A stretch of DNA of 64,000 nt from contig NZ_CP014232.1 in NCBI RefSeq assembly GCF_001553935.1, positions 1,612,001-1,676,000 of the forward strand. The letters are read 5' to 3'. The translations under genes and the position numbers were made by a program. Every line of letters begins with the position of its first letter. The stretch's first letter is position 1. The notes beneath the pieces are model-generated. The model was not told the origin of the DNA and made no database searches. It was given only the letters and a program-made list of their open reading frames with translations. This DNA comes from Actinomyces oris (GTDB lineage Bacteria > Actinomycetota > Actinomycetes > Actinomycetales > Actinomycetaceae). This document shows positions 24,381 through 33,974 of this stretch, piece after piece.

Positions 24381-25958
24381 GTGGCCGCACACCGCACCTC
24401 CGCCTCACACCGCTTCGCCTCCGGGAAGACCCCGGCCGCGGGTGAGACCACCTTCGCCGACCTCGGCGTGGACTCAGACCTCGCCGCCGACCTCGACGCC
24501 CGCGGCTTCACCGCGCCCTTCCCCATCCAGGCCGCCACCCTGCCCGATACCCTCGCCGGGCGTGACGTGCTCGGCCGCGGCCGCACCGGCTCGGGCAAGA
24601 CCCTGGCCTTCAGCCTGCCGCTGGTCCAGCGTCTGGCGCAGCAGGACAAGGCCCGCCCCGGCCACCCCATCGGCCTGGTCCTGGCCCCCACCCGTGAGCT
24701 CGCCCTCCAGATCGCCGAGGTCATCGAGCCGCTGGCCCGCGTCGTCGACATGGACGTCACCACCATCTTCGGCGGGGTCTCCGCCAAGCCCCAGGAGAAG
24801 GCCCTCAAGGCTGGGGTCGACGTCGTCGTCGCCTGCCCCGGCCGGCTCCTGGACCTCATGGGGCAGGGACTCGTCAGCCTCGACGAGGTCGAAATCACCG
24901 TCCTGGACGAGGCCGACCACATGGCCGACCTCGGCTTCCTGCCCAATGTTCGCCGTATCCTGCGCGCCACCCCGCAGCGCGGCCAGCGCCTGCTGTTCTC
25001 CGCGACCCTGGACAACGGCGTGGACACCCTGGTCAAGGAGTTCCTCCACGACCCGCTGCAGCACTCCGTGGACCCCTCGACCTCGCCCGTGGACGCCATG
25101 ACCCACCGCGTGTGGATGGTTGCGGACAAGACCGCCAAGGACGGCATCGTGCGGCGCCTGGCCTCGGGGGAGGGGCAGCGCATCCTGTTCACCCGCACCA
25201 AGCACCTCGCCCGGCGCCTGGCCCGCAAGCTCGTCCAAGCCGGGATTCCGGCCGTCGAGCTCCAGGGCAACATGAGCCAGAACGCGCGCGAGCGCGCCAT
25301 GCGGGCCTTCTCCACCGGACAGGTGCACGTCATGGTCGCCACCGACATCGCCGCCCGGGGCATCGACGTCTCCGGCGTCGAGCTCGTGGTCCACGTCGAC
25401 CCGCCCGCCGAGCACAAGGCCTACCTGCACCGCTCGGGCCGCACCGCGCGCGCCGGGGCCGCCGGCAGCGTCATCACCCTGGTCCTGCCTGAGCAGAAGC
25501 ACGATGTGCAGGTCCTGCTCAAGAAGGCGCGGATCCGCGCGGACATCGAGCGTATCCGTCCCGACGACGACGCCGTGTCCGCCCTCGTGGGGCAGGTCGC
25601 CGAGGCCGTGGCGTTGGAGGACATGCCCGAGGGTGTTGCCATCAAGGGCGGCAGCCCCAGCGGTCGGGCCTCCACCGGGCGTCCGGGGCACGGCCACGGA
25701 GAAGCGGCGCGCGGCCGGTCCGGTCGCGGGGCCAAGGGTGGTCAGGGCGGCCGGGGTGGCCGCAGCGGGGGAGCGCGCGGCGGGCGCGGCGGGAATGCTG
25801 GGCAAGGCGGGCGCAGTGCGAAGCGACGTGGCGGAAGTGGCGAGCAGGGCGCCGGGCAGCCCTCCGGCCGGGGCGGCCTCAGCGGCGGCTCCCGTGGACG
25901 TGGAGGCCGCGGTCGCGGGGCCAAGGGCGGTCAGGGCAGTCAGGGCACTCCCGCCTGA
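24381..25958 (+). CDS. DEAD-box RNA helicase with Gly/Arg-rich tail
   Basis: ATP-dependent RNA helicase of about 525 aa. GTG 24381 is chosen because homologous sequence begins just after it (TFADLGVDSDLAADLDARGF); earlier in-frame starts exist. All helicase motifs are visible: FPIQAATLP (Q), GRTGSGKT (I), APTRELA (Ia), DEADHM for DEAD (II), SAT (III), GRTARAG (VI). Residues from about 430 are low-complexity Gly, Arg, Ser and Gln (repeated GGQGGRGG), an RNA-binding RGG tail as in RhlE/CsdA-like enzymes. Likely role in ribosome assembly or mRNA turnover. Confidence 0.93.
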   Translation: MAAHRTSASHRFASGKTPAAGETTFADLGVDSDLAADLDARGFTAPFPIQAATLPDTLAGRDVLGRGRTGSGKTLAFSLPLVQRLAQQDKARPGHPIGLVLAPTRELALQIAEVIEPLARVVDMDVTTIFGGVSAKPQEKALKAGVDVVVACPGRLLDLMGQGLVSLDEVEITVLDEADHMADLGFLPNVRRILRATPQRGQRLLFSATLDNGVDTLVKEFLHDPLQHSVDPSTSPVDAMTHRVWMVADKTAKDGIVRRLASGEGQRILFTRTKHLARRLARKLVQAGIPAVELQGNMSQNARERAMRAFSTGQVHVMVATDIAARGIDVSGVELVVHVDPPAEHKAYLHRSGRTARAGAAGSVITLVLPEQKHDVQVLLKKARIRADIERIRPDDDAVSALVGQVAEAVALEDMPEGVAIKGGSPSGRASTGRPGHGHGEAARGRSGRGAKGGQGGRGGRSGGARGGRGGNAGQGGRSAKRRGGSGEQGAGQPSGRGGLSGGSRGRGGRGRGAKGGQGSQGTPA

Positions 25959-26144
25959 AGAACCGCGTGAGGCGGCATTCGGCGTCAGGTCATGGGCTTT
26001 GACGATGTCGCGTCACGAGTTGCGCGCCCCATGGCTGTGTCGGTGGGCGGCGTCATCGGCGCGGCGGTTCAGCCTCAGCTCCGGCCGAGCGGAACCGGGA
26101 TGCCGGTGCTACCGTCGAGTGGCTGACGGCGATCAGGAAGGTGG

Positions 26145-27047
26145 GTGGAGAGCGTGGCAGCGCACCTCTCGCGGCGAGCCCTGACCGGCGTGATGGCGGG
26201 CCTCATCCTGGCCGGCTGCGCTTCGCAGGGACCGCAGCGAGCGGCAACGCACTCGACTCCGCCGCCGTACCTGCGCTCGCGCGGGGCCGGCGCTGCGCCA
26301 AGCCTGCGGCCGACGTCGGGCGACCTGTCGGTTCCCGCCGCGTTCTCCTACACCGATGATGAGGACGAGACCTCCGACTGCATCTTCTACGCGACCACGG
26401 GAGCGCCGGTCGGACTGGTCGTCTACCTCGACGGCGACGGGCAGTCCTTCCACAGTGAAGGGAACCAGGACCAGGACGAGAGGTCCCGCGGTGGCCTGGC
26501 CGGCGCCGGGGGAGTCGTCGAGGCGGCGAGCGCTCGCGGGTACGACGTGGTCTCGGTGCGCGCTCCCGGAGACGACGGGACCTGGTGGCTGGAGGATCAG
26601 GACGGCAAGATTCACTACCTGGAGCAGGCGCTCGACTACGTGGTTGCCGAGTGCGGCGCCACCACGGATCGGGTCTGGCTCGTGGGCTACTCCGGCGGCT
26701 CGGAGTTCATCAGCCAGTGGTTCTTCCCGGCCTACGCCGAGCGCATGGCGGGTGGGGGCTTCCTGCTCTTCGGGGGCGGCGACGCGCCCGAGGAACAGGC
26801 GGCCTTCTCCTCAGGCGCCAAAGAGCGGCTCTGGCTGAACTGGGTGACCGGGACGCGCGACGTGCCCGCCAACAGCCTCGACGGATTCGATGGCAGCGGG
26901 CATGCCCGCAACAGCCTGGCCTACTACCGCTCGGTGGGCTTCGGCCACACCTGGAGCGAATGGCCCGACGACGACCACGGCAGCATCACCGAGAAGTTCG
27001 GCAGCTACGTCGGTCGCGTGCTCGACGCCGCTGAAAACGGAAAATGA
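26145..27047 (+). CDS. Secreted lipoprotein with alpha/beta-hydrolase fold
   Basis: Exported 300-aa protein. A basic start (SRRALTG), hydrophobic core and lipobox ending LAGC at about residue 25 indicate lipid anchoring. The catalytic nucleophile is probably the Ser of VGYSGGSEF (GxSxG). Possible acid and histidine residues are near EWPDDDHGSITE. Oxyanion-side residues may come from LVVYLDGDG. Substrate unknown; esterase-like or peptidase-like. GTG 26145 lies only three bases after AGGAAGG, so GTG 26154 with better spacing is an alternative start. Confidence 0.75.
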   Translation: MESVAAHLSRRALTGVMAGLILAGCASQGPQRAATHSTPPPYLRSRGAGAAPSLRPTSGDLSVPAAFSYTDDEDETSDCIFYATTGAPVGLVVYLDGDGQSFHSEGNQDQDERSRGGLAGAGGVVEAASARGYDVVSVRAPGDDGTWWLEDQDGKIHYLEQALDYVVAECGATTDRVWLVGYSGGSEFISQWFFPAYAERMAGGGFLLFGGGDAPEEQAAFSSGAKERLWLNWVTGTRDVPANSLDGFDGSGHARNSLAYYRSVGFGHTWSEWPDDDHGSITEKFGSYVGRVLDAAENGK

Positions 27048-27387
27048 CCAAGCTGCCGCGGAGGCTGGATGGTGAGTCTCCGGAGCAGTCCGCTATCCGC
27101 GCGGTGCGGGCCCCGGGGCCAGGTTGTCGCTGTGGCAGAGTGAGTTGTGCTTGCATCCGGCCATCTGGGTGGTGTCAATCAAGCGAGGCTCAACGCGGGC
27201 GTTCTCTCCCGTTCCCGCTGGTCGCGGCATCCGCCCCGTGTGGATCGGTGGCACCTGCGCTCACTGGATCCCAGCAACCATCACGCAGCCCGAAACCACG
27301 TGTCGACAAGGTGAAGAGGGGATGCTGCTGCCTGCACCCCGGGCATGAAGAAGGCCCCGGTCCCTGGTGGGGCCGAGGCCGGTGCGG
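27048..27387. other. Intergenic region, no gene seen
   Basis: About 340 bases between the lipoprotein gene and tRNA-Lys. Apart from the hairpin at 27353-27374 I see no coding or repeat structure. Confidence 0.5.
27353..27374 (-). terminator. Hairpin after tRNA-Lys
   Basis: GGCCCC and GGGGCC arms with a 10-base loop, 14 bases beyond the tRNA 3' end on the minus strand. Confidence 0.5.
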
Positions 27388-27461
27388 TACCCCCTGTGGG
27401 GCTCGAACCCACGACCTTCGGATTAAAAGTCCGCAGCTCTGACCAACTGAGCTAAGGGGGC
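27388..27461 (-). tRNA. tRNA-Lys (UUU anticodon)
   Basis: Read on the minus strand the cloverleaf is complete: D-arm TAGCTCAGTTGGTCAGAGC, anticodon loop CTTTTAA (anticodon TTT), T-arm GTGGGTTCGAGCCCCAC. The acceptor stem is CCCCC with GGGGG, and a G-U would be the first pair. The 3' CCA is not encoded. The first anticodon-stem pair appears mismatched. Confidence 0.93.
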
Positions 27462-27732
27462 GTGCCGACGGCCGGAAGCAGAGTCCAGACGCCATCGGCA
27501 GGGGCCAGCATAGCCGGACAACCGACCACCGTGTCGAACCGGCCCTGCCGCACGCCGCTGTGAGCCGGGTGGTTGTGGCAGTGCGGCCGCCCAGCCCCGC
27601 CGGCGAGCCCTCGCCTCCCTCCGTCTCCCCACCGTCGGCCGGAAGTGAACCCATGGGGGAGCGTCCACGCTCCTGCGAGACAATGGGGTCGTGCGTCGTC
27701 GCCGGCGCGCCCGCACCGCGTGAGGAGTCCCC

Positions 27733-28395
27733 ATGGCCCGCCAGTTCCACCGCCCCGCCCGGCTCGACCCCGAGGCCGCCGAACAGATCGAGGGCAGCAC
27801 CGACACCGCCGTCGCCTCCGAGCTCGCCCACCGCGCCGCCCAGGCCCTCATCGGCGGCTTCCCCGGCACCGAGACCGAGGACGACCCCATCACCCGCTCC
27901 GGCATCGTCGCCGCGGTCGCCACCAACGGCATCGACGACATCGCCGAGCTGTGGGCCGACTCCCCGGCCACCACCCTGCCCGGCACCCTGTGGCGCCTCT
28001 TCCTCGTGCGCGAGTGGATCCGCCGCGACCCCGAGCTCGTCGCCCGCCGCTACGCCACTGTCATCGACCTCACCGAGGCCGACGACGCCATGAACGCCCG
28101 CCTTGAGTCCGCCCTCGGCGAGGCGCGCCCCGTGCCCTCCCCGACCGACCTGCGCGAGCGCCTCGATGCTGTCCTGGCCGGCAGCGTCGAGGGCTCGGTC
28201 ACCGAGATCGCCCCATTGCTGAGCGCCACCGCCGGATTCCTGCGCGCCCTGGCGGCCGGCTCCAACCCCGTGTGGATCGAGGATGACACCGACGAGCTCG
28301 CCGACCGCGTCACCCGCCGCGACTCCGCCCTCCTGGTCACCGCCGATGAGCTCACCGACGCCGCCCGCCGCGCCGCCGCCGGACTCCTCGACTGA
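27733..28395 (+). CDS. Conserved actinobacterial hypothetical protein
   Basis: A 220-aa soluble, acidic, Ala-rich, mainly helical protein; ATG 27733 follows GAGGAG. Residues such as LWRLFLVREWIRRDPELVARRY and PLLSATAGFLRALAAGSNPVWIEDDTDELADRVTRRD look well conserved in type, but I cannot name a family. No membrane segment. It is codirectional with ppk, but a repeat element and about 260 bases separate them. Confidence 0.7.
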   Translation: MARQFHRPARLDPEAAEQIEGSTDTAVASELAHRAAQALIGGFPGTETEDDPITRSGIVAAVATNGIDDIAELWADSPATTLPGTLWRLFLVREWIRRDPELVARRYATVIDLTEADDAMNARLESALGEARPVPSPTDLRERLDAVLAGSVEGSVTEIAPLLSATAGFLRALAAGSNPVWIEDDTDELADRVTRRDSALLVTADELTDAARRAAAGLLD

Positions 28396-28429
28396 GAGGG
28401 CCTTGCGCAGGGGCGATCCGGGCGCGAGA

Positions 28430-28549
28430 TGTCCAAATTGGATACAAAGGCCCGAAGTAAGCGTGTGAAGGTAGATCAGAACCGCATGATTCCGCGGTTC
28501 TGTCAGCGGCCTGATCGGGCCGCAGGCTCCTTTGTCTCCGATTTGGACA
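28430..28549. repeat. 120-bp palindromic element, type A copy 1
   Basis: Begins TGTCCAAATTGGATACAAAG and ends with its near-complement closing TTTGGACA. A central hairpin GAACCGC/GCGGTTC is present. Exactly 120 bases, like the copy at 39605-39724. Lies upstream of ppk. Confidence 0.9.
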
Positions 28550-28654
28550 CGATCGGCGCCATCAGCGAGGGCATGCGCGCTGTGCCTCGCATATTCGCCG
28601 AACTGGAGCGGACCTCCGCCCCACAAGGCCGCCCGGACGTGGGACCATGTGGCC

Positions 28655-31582
28655 ATGACCAACGACGCGCCCCACTCCGCCCCCACCCCGCTCTCCCGCT
28701 TCCTGGGCGGGTGGATGCGTCACCCCAGCCCCCAGGAGCCCGAGCAGGTGCCCGACGCCGCCAAGGCGACCGAGGTTGTCGAAACCGCTGAAGCCACAGA
28801 GGCCGCCGAGTCGGCGGTCTCGCCCGAGGCCGCGAGCACCGATGGACCGGCTGTCTCCGCCGAGGTCCCCGGCCCCGACACCCAGGGCGAGCCCGACGCC
28901 GCTCCGACCGCCCCCGGCGACTCCTCCACCGGTGGCGCGGCCCCCGTGGGGCAGGAGACCCCTGAGCGCGCGGAGGCCCCGGAAGAATCAGGCGACCCGG
29001 CCGACTCCACCGACCCGCACGACCCCGACGACCCCGAGGGCGCCGAGGAGACGGTCGAGGAGGAGCACGTCATCGAGGTCGCTGACCCGCGCGACTTCGC
29101 CGACGACTCCGGCCCCCAGTACGAGGACGAGGACTTCGACGACATTGTCGACGGCGAGGCGGCCCCCGCCCCCGGCCCCATCGGCACCGCGACCCCCGCC
29201 ATCGCCCCCTCCTCCATCACCTCCGCCAGCTCGCACTCGGCCCCGTCGGCCGCCGAGGCTCAGACGGCGCCGGCCGCCACGGCATCGGGGGACCCGGGTC
29301 TGCCCGCTCCCGGCAGCGCCCCCAGCGCGGGCCCTGCCGCCGGCTCCGCCAGCGCCCCCTCCGCGCCCTCCTCACTGAGCGCGGCCGACACGGCCGGTGC
29401 CGACGCCGCCGCCGACGCCGCGGCCTCGGCTGCCTCCGCCGACACCGCCCAGGGGGACCCCGAGGATCTCCTGCCGCCCCTGAAGTCCTTCAAGAACCGC
29501 TTCATCGACCGCGAGCTGACCTGGCTGGACTTCAACGAGCGCGTCCTGGAGCAGGCCGAGGACCACACCCTGCCCCTGCTGGAGCGCGCCTGGTTCCTGT
29601 CGATCTTCTCCTCCAACCTGGACGAGTTCTACATGGTGCGCGTCGCCGGGCTCATGCGCCGCATCAAGGCCGGCATCACCCCGGTGCGCGCCTCCGGCCT
29701 GGACGCCCACCAGGTCCTGGCCCAGGTCACCAGCCGCACCAAGGAGCTCACCGCCCGCCAGGCCGCCCTCTTCCAAGAGGACATCCGCCCGGCCCTGGCC
29801 GAGCACAACGTGAAGATCCTTGGCTGGGACGAGCTCAACTCCGACCAGCAGGAGCGCCTGACCCGCTACTTCCGCCACCAGATCTACCCGGTCCTCACCC
29901 CGCTGGCGGTCGACCCTTCCCACCCCTTCCCCTACATCTCGGGCCTGTCCCTCAACCTCGCCGTCATCCTGCGCAACCCGCGCAGCGGCAAGGAGCACTT
30001 CGCCCGCATCAAGGTGCCCGACTCCCTGCCGCGCCTCATCCAGGTCCCCGGCCGCGAGCTCGACGCCGCGGACAAGGCCGCCGGCTGCGCCGTCATCCCC
30101 ATCGAGATCGTCATCGGCCAGCACCTCGACCACCTCTTCCCGGGCATGGACATCCTGGAGCACCACCTCTTCCGGGTCACCCGCAACGAGGACCTCGAGG
30201 TCGAGGAGGACGACGCCGAGAACCTCCTCAAGGCCATGGAGAAGGAGCTCGAGCGGCGCCGCTTCGGCGACTGCGTGCGCCTGGAGGTGGAGGACACCAT
30301 CTCCTCCTTCACCCGCCGCTACCTGGTACGCGCCCTGGGTCTCAAGGGCGACGACGTCTTCGAGCTCCCCGCACCCCTGGACCTGACCTGCCTCAACCAG
30401 CTCCACGACCTGGACATCCCCGACCTGAAGTACCCGCGCTTCGTGCCGGTGACGGCCGCGGGCCTGGCCGCCTACGAGTCCTCCTCCGCGCCGGACGTCT
30501 TCGCCGCCATGCGCGAGCACGACGTCCTCCTGCACCACCCCTACGACTCCTTCTCCACCTCCGTCCAGGAGTTCGTGGCCCAGGCCGCCGCCGACCCCAA
30601 GGTCCTGGCCATCAAGCAGACCCTCTACCGCACCTCCGGCGACTCCCCGATCGTGGACGCCCTCATCGAGGCCGCCGAGGCCGGCAAGCAGGTCGTCGCC
30701 ATCGTCGAGATCAAGGCCCGCTTCGACGAGGAGGCCAACATCTCCTGGGCCCGCAAGCTCGAGCGCGCCGGCGTCCACGTCGTCTACGGCATGGTCGGCC
30801 TCAAGACGCACTGCAAGCTGCTGCTGGTCGTGCGCCAGGAGTCCGACGGCCTGCGCCGCTACTGCCACGTCGGCACCGGCAACTACCACCCCAAGACCGC
30901 CCGCGGCTACGAGGACCTGGGGCTGCTGACCTGCGACCGCGACGTCGCCCAGGATCTGACCACCCTGTTCAACCAGCTCTCCGGCTACGCCCCGCGCGCC
31001 CGCTTCCGCCGCCTGCTCGTGGCCCCCCGCGGCCTGCGCGACGGGCTCGTGGAGCACATCGAGCAGGAGATCGCCAACCACAAGGCCGGCCTGCCCGCCT
31101 GGATCCGCATCAAGGTCAACTCCATCGTCGATGAGACCGTCATCGACGCCCTCTACCGCGCCTCGCGCGCCGGGGTGCCGGTCGACATCGTCGTGCGTGG
31201 CATCTGCGGCCTGCGCGCCGGTGTCGAGGGCCTCAGCGAGAACATCCGCGTCCGCTCGATCCTGGGGCGCTTCCTGGAGCACTCGCGCATCTACGCCTTC
31301 GCCGGCGGCGGCCAGACCGAGCTGTTCATCGGCTCGGCCGACCTCATGCACCGCAACCTCGACCGCCGCGTCGAGGCCCTGGTGCGCATCACTGACCCCG
31401 CCATGGTTGAGGACCTCGAGTGGCTGGTCACCCACTGCGCCTCCGACGACGTCGCCTCCTGGCACCTCCAGCCCGACGGCTCCTGGGAGCGTCGCCTCCT
31501 CGACGCCGAGGGCAACCGCCTCGAGGACATCCAGGACAGCCTCATGGCCCGGGCGCGCTCGCGCGTCAAGGGCCGGCACTGA
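28655..31582 (+). CDS. ppk: Polyphosphate kinase 1 with long acidic N-terminal extension
   Basis: Makes inorganic polyphosphate from ATP at the membrane/cytosol. The family core starts about residue 270 ([20 protein letters not shown]) and is complete. The autophosphorylated histidine is in [20 protein letters not shown], and the second conserved motif is [14 protein letters not shown]. The first ~270 residues are disordered, rich in Ala, Pro, Glu, Asp and Ser, with an acidic patch (EDEDFDD). That makes 975 aa against roughly 700 for the usual enzyme. ATG 28655 is the first sensible start. It is followed closely by the nudix/phosphatase gene and the pst operon, so phosphate control is likely. 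Confidence 0.95.
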   Translation: MTNDAPHSAPTPLSRFLGGWMRHPSPQEPEQVPDAAKATEVVETAEATEAAESAVSPEAASTDGPAVSAEVPGPDTQGEPDAAPTAPGDSSTGGAAPVGQETPERAEAPEESGDPADSTDPHDPDDPEGAEETVEEEHVIEVADPRDFADDSGPQYEDEDFDDIVDGEAAPAPGPIGTATPAIAPSSITSASSHSAPSAAEAQTAPAATASGDPGLPAPGSAPSAGPAAGSASAPSAPSSLSAADTAGADAAADAAASAASADTAQGDPEDLLPPLKSFKNRFIDRELTWLDFNERVLEQAEDHTLPLLERAWFLSIFSSNLDEFYMVRVAGLMRRIKAGITPVRASGLDAHQVLAQVTSRTKELTARQAALFQEDIRPALAEHNVKILGWDELNSDQQERLTRYFRHQIYPVLTPLAVDPSHPFPYISGLSLNLAVILRNPRSGKEHFARIKVPDSLPRLIQVPGRELDAADKAAGCAVIPIEIVIGQHLDHLFPGMDILEHHLFRVTRNEDLEVEEDDAENLLKAMEKELERRRFGDCVRLEVEDTISSFTRRYLVRALGLKGDDVFELPAPLDLTCLNQLHDLDIPDLKYPRFVPVTAAGLAAYESSSAPDVFAAMREHDVLLHHPYDSFSTSVQEFVAQAAADPKVLAIKQTLYRTSGDSPIVDALIEAAEAGKQVVAIVEIKARFDEEANISWARKLERAGVHVVYGMVGLKTHCKLLLVVRQESDGLRRYCHVGTGNYHPKTARGYEDLGLLTCDRDVAQDLTTLFNQLSGYAPRARFRRLLVAPRGLRDGLVEHIEQEIANHKAGLPAWIRIKVNSIVDETVIDALYRASRAGVPVDIVVRGICGLRAGVEGLSENIRVRSILGRFLEHSRIYAFAGGGQTELFIGSADLMHRNLDRRVEALVRITDPAMVEDLEWLVTHCASDDVASWHLQPDGSWERRLLDAEGNRLEDIQDSLMARARSRVKGRH

Positions 31583-31594
31583 GACGGCCGTGCC

Positions 31595-32623
31595 ATGAGC
31601 CCGTCCAGCAAGAAGAACCGGTCGCGCGAGACCGTGAAGGCCGCCGGCGCCCTCGTGTGGCGTGAGAACGGCAAGCACCTCGAGGTGCTCCTGGTCCACC
31701 GCCCCCGCTACGACGACTGGTCCATCCCCAAGGGCAAGGTCGAGCCCTGCGAGTCGGTGCGCACCTGCGCCGTGCGCGAGGTCGCTGAGGAGACCGGCGT
31801 CCAGATCATCCTGGGCCAGCCCCTCAGCCGCGTGCACTACAAGATCGCCGACGGCTCCCGCAAGGAGGTCCACTACTGGGCCGCCCGCGTCGCCCCCGAG
31901 GCCTCGGCCGCCGTCGCCGCCCGCTGCGCCGTCAAGCCCGCCTCGACCAAGGAGATCGACGCCGTCGAGTGGCTGCGCGTGGGACAGGCCCGCAAGCGCC
32001 TGACCTACTCCTACGACCGCGACCTGCTCGGCGAGCTCGTCGACCTGTGGGAGGACGGCAAGCTCGACACCTGGACCCTGGTCCTCGTGCGCCACGGCCG
32101 CGCCGTCAAGCGCTCCGTGTGGAACCGCCCCAAGGAGCGGGACAAGGAGACCGACGAGGCCACCCGCCCCCTGACCCACGACCAGGGCGAGACCCGGGCC
32201 CGCGCCCTCGTCCCGATCCTGGCCGCCTACGGGGTGGGGCGCGTCCTCACCAGCCCCTGGAAGCGCTGCGTGGACACGGTCGCCCCCTACGCCGCGGCCG
32301 CGGGCCTGGACCTGGAGATGGCCGACGCCTTCACCGAGATGGCCCATGCGGAGAGCCCCAAGGGGGTGCGCTCCGTGGTCAAGAAGGTCCTTCGTGTGCG
32401 CGAGGAGCCGACGGCGCTGTGCACCCACCGTCCCGTCCTGCCCACCATCATGGAGGTCGTCTCCCAGTACGCCCCCGGCCGGCTCCTGCGCTCCGTGCCC
32501 GACCGAGACCCCTGGCTCAAGACCGGCGAGATCCTCGTGGTCCACATGGCCCGCCGCCCCCGCGGCAAGATCCGCGCCGTCGCCATCGAAAAGCAGCGCC
32601 CCGTCCTGTCCGAAGGCCGCTGA
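31595..32623 (+). CDS. Nudix hydrolase-histidine phosphatase fusion (MutT1-like)
   Basis: 342 aa with two domains. Residues 15-150 are nudix, with the box GKVEPCESVRTCAVREVAEE then TGV. Residues 165-320 are a histidine phosphatase with the catalytic LVRHGRA and a later THRPVLP. Mycobacterial MutT1 with this architecture hydrolyses 8-oxo-dGTP and diadenosine polyphosphates. It starts 12 bases after ppk ends, so the two are probably cotranscribed. The conserved position between ppk and pstS suggests a link to phosphate or polyphosphate metabolism. Confidence 0.93.
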   Translation: MSPSSKKNRSRETVKAAGALVWRENGKHLEVLLVHRPRYDDWSIPKGKVEPCESVRTCAVREVAEETGVQIILGQPLSRVHYKIADGSRKEVHYWAARVAPEASAAVAARCAVKPASTKEIDAVEWLRVGQARKRLTYSYDRDLLGELVDLWEDGKLDTWTLVLVRHGRAVKRSVWNRPKERDKETDEATRPLTHDQGETRARALVPILAAYGVGRVLTSPWKRCVDTVAPYAAAAGLDLEMADAFTEMAHAESPKGVRSVVKKVLRVREEPTALCTHRPVLPTIMEVVSQYAPGRLLRSVPDRDPWLKTGEILVVHMARRPRGKIRAVAIEKQRPVLSEGR

Positions 32624-32675
32624 CCGGGCCACGCCCTGCGCACGGGGCCTCACAGTGACGGTCCTCATAGGGATC

Positions 32676-32697
32676 GTTTACCAACCGTTTACCCCGG
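32676..32697 (+). promoter_or_regulatory. PHO-box-like direct repeat before pstS
   Basis: Two adjacent 11-bp units, GTTTACCAACC and GTTTACCCCGG, match the arrangement of actinobacterial PhoP sites (GTTCACCC-type direct repeats). Weaker units (GGTCACCCGG, TTCATCCGG) follow. A TATCGT -10 lies at 32725-32730. Confidence 0.75.
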
Positions 32698-32800
32698 TCA
32701 CCCGGAACCTTCATCCGGGGCGCCTATCGTGACCGCTGCCTGACAATCACCCGGTATCCGACTGGACCCCCGACCCCCTCTGACTGAGCGAGGAGAGCCC

Positions 32801-33874
32801 GTGCTCCTGACCCGTCGCGGCGCCCTGGGCGCCCTGAGCGTGGCCACCCTGACTGCGCTGACCGCCTGCGGGCGCGACGCCGGCGCCGCCGACCCCAACG
32901 CCTCCAGCGACCTGGTGGGGGAGATCCGCGGTGCGGGCGCCACCTCCCAGTCCGACGCGCAGGACGCCTGGATGAACACCTTCATGGGCGCCAACCTGCG
33001 CGCCACCGTCGACTACGCCGGCGGCGGCTCCGGGGCCGGGCGCACCAAGCTCGTCGAGGGCGCCGTCGACTTCGCCGGCACCGACACCCCCATGACCGTC
33101 GACGAGATCAGCCGGATCGGCGGCGCCGTCGAGCTGCCCCTCTATATCTCGCCCATCGCCGTGGCCTACAACCTGCCCGGCTTCACCGGCGAGTCCCACG
33201 TCAACATGACCGGCGAGGTCCTCGCCAAGGTCCTCTCCGGGGCCATCACCCGCTGGAACGACCCCGCCCTGGCCGCCCTCAACCCCGGCGTCGCCCTGCC
33301 CGACCTGCGAATCATCGTCGTGGGCCGCTCCGACGACTCCGGCACCACCAAGGCCCTGACCACCTACCTGGCCACCGTCGCCCCCAAGGCCTGGCCCCAC
33401 GAGCCCGAGGAAACCTGGCCACTGCGCGGCGGCCAGTCCGGCGACGGCACCGCCGGCATGGTCCAGACCGTCTCCGCGGCCACCGGCACCATCGGCTACG
33501 CCGACGCCTCCAAGGTCCCCGCCACCCTGGGCACCGTCGCCGTCGGCTCCAACGGGGCCTACGTGCCCGTCTCCGCCAAGGCCGCGGCCGCCGCCCTCGA
33601 TGCCGCCACCCTGGGCTCCGAGGCCGACGAGACCCGCCTGCTCTACCAGCCCAGCCACGACGCCGCGGGCGCCTACCCCATCGTCCTGGTCTCCTACCTC
33701 GCCGCCCGCCTGCGCTACGACGACGCCCAGATCGCCGCCGTCGTCAAGGCCTACCTGCGCTTCGCCGCCTCCACCCGGGGGCAGGACGCCTCCACCAAGG
33801 CCACCGGCTGCGCCCCCATCACCCGCCAGATGCGCGAGAAGATCAACGCAGCCATCGACAAGATCGCCGCCTGA
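32801..33874 (+). CDS. pstS: Phosphate-binding lipoprotein PstS
   Basis: High-affinity periplasm-side phosphate receptor, 357 aa from GTG 32801 after GAGGAG. The lipobox reads LTAC at about residue 25. Phosphate-binding residues are in GAGATSQ, GGSGAGRTKLVEGAVDFAGTDTPM and the GRSDDSGTTKAL loop. First gene of pstSCAB, 178 bases after the nudix gene and behind a PHO-box-like repeat. Expected to be induced on phosphate starvation. Confidence 0.96.
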   Translation: MLLTRRGALGALSVATLTALTACGRDAGAADPNASSDLVGEIRGAGATSQSDAQDAWMNTFMGANLRATVDYAGGGSGAGRTKLVEGAVDFAGTDTPMTVDEISRIGGAVELPLYISPIAVAYNLPGFTGESHVNMTGEVLAKVLSGAITRWNDPALAALNPGVALPDLRIIVVGRSDDSGTTKALTTYLATVAPKAWPHEPEETWPLRGGQSGDGTAGMVQTVSAATGTIGYADASKVPATLGTVAVGSNGAYVPVSAKAAAAALDAATLGSEADETRLLYQPSHDAAGAYPIVLVSYLAARLRYDDAQIAAVVKAYLRFAASTRGQDASTKATGCAPITRQMREKINAAIDKIAA

Positions 33875-33974
33875 CGGCCGCCCGGCCGGCCACCCCGACG
33901 TCGCACCGAACCACATGACCAGCCAGCACCCACCCGCCCAGCCGCCGCCCCAGACACCCCGAGGAGGGTCAGCC

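Noticed and set aside
29372..32668. 1098-aa minus-strand open reading opposite ppk and the nudix gene
   Set aside because: A GC-rich shadow: composition is Gly/Val/Ala/His-rich with no domain, and the plus strand encodes two clear families.
33915..33974. Longer pstC start at ATG 33915
   Set aside because: No ribosome site, whereas GTG 33975 has GAGGAGG at ideal spacing.
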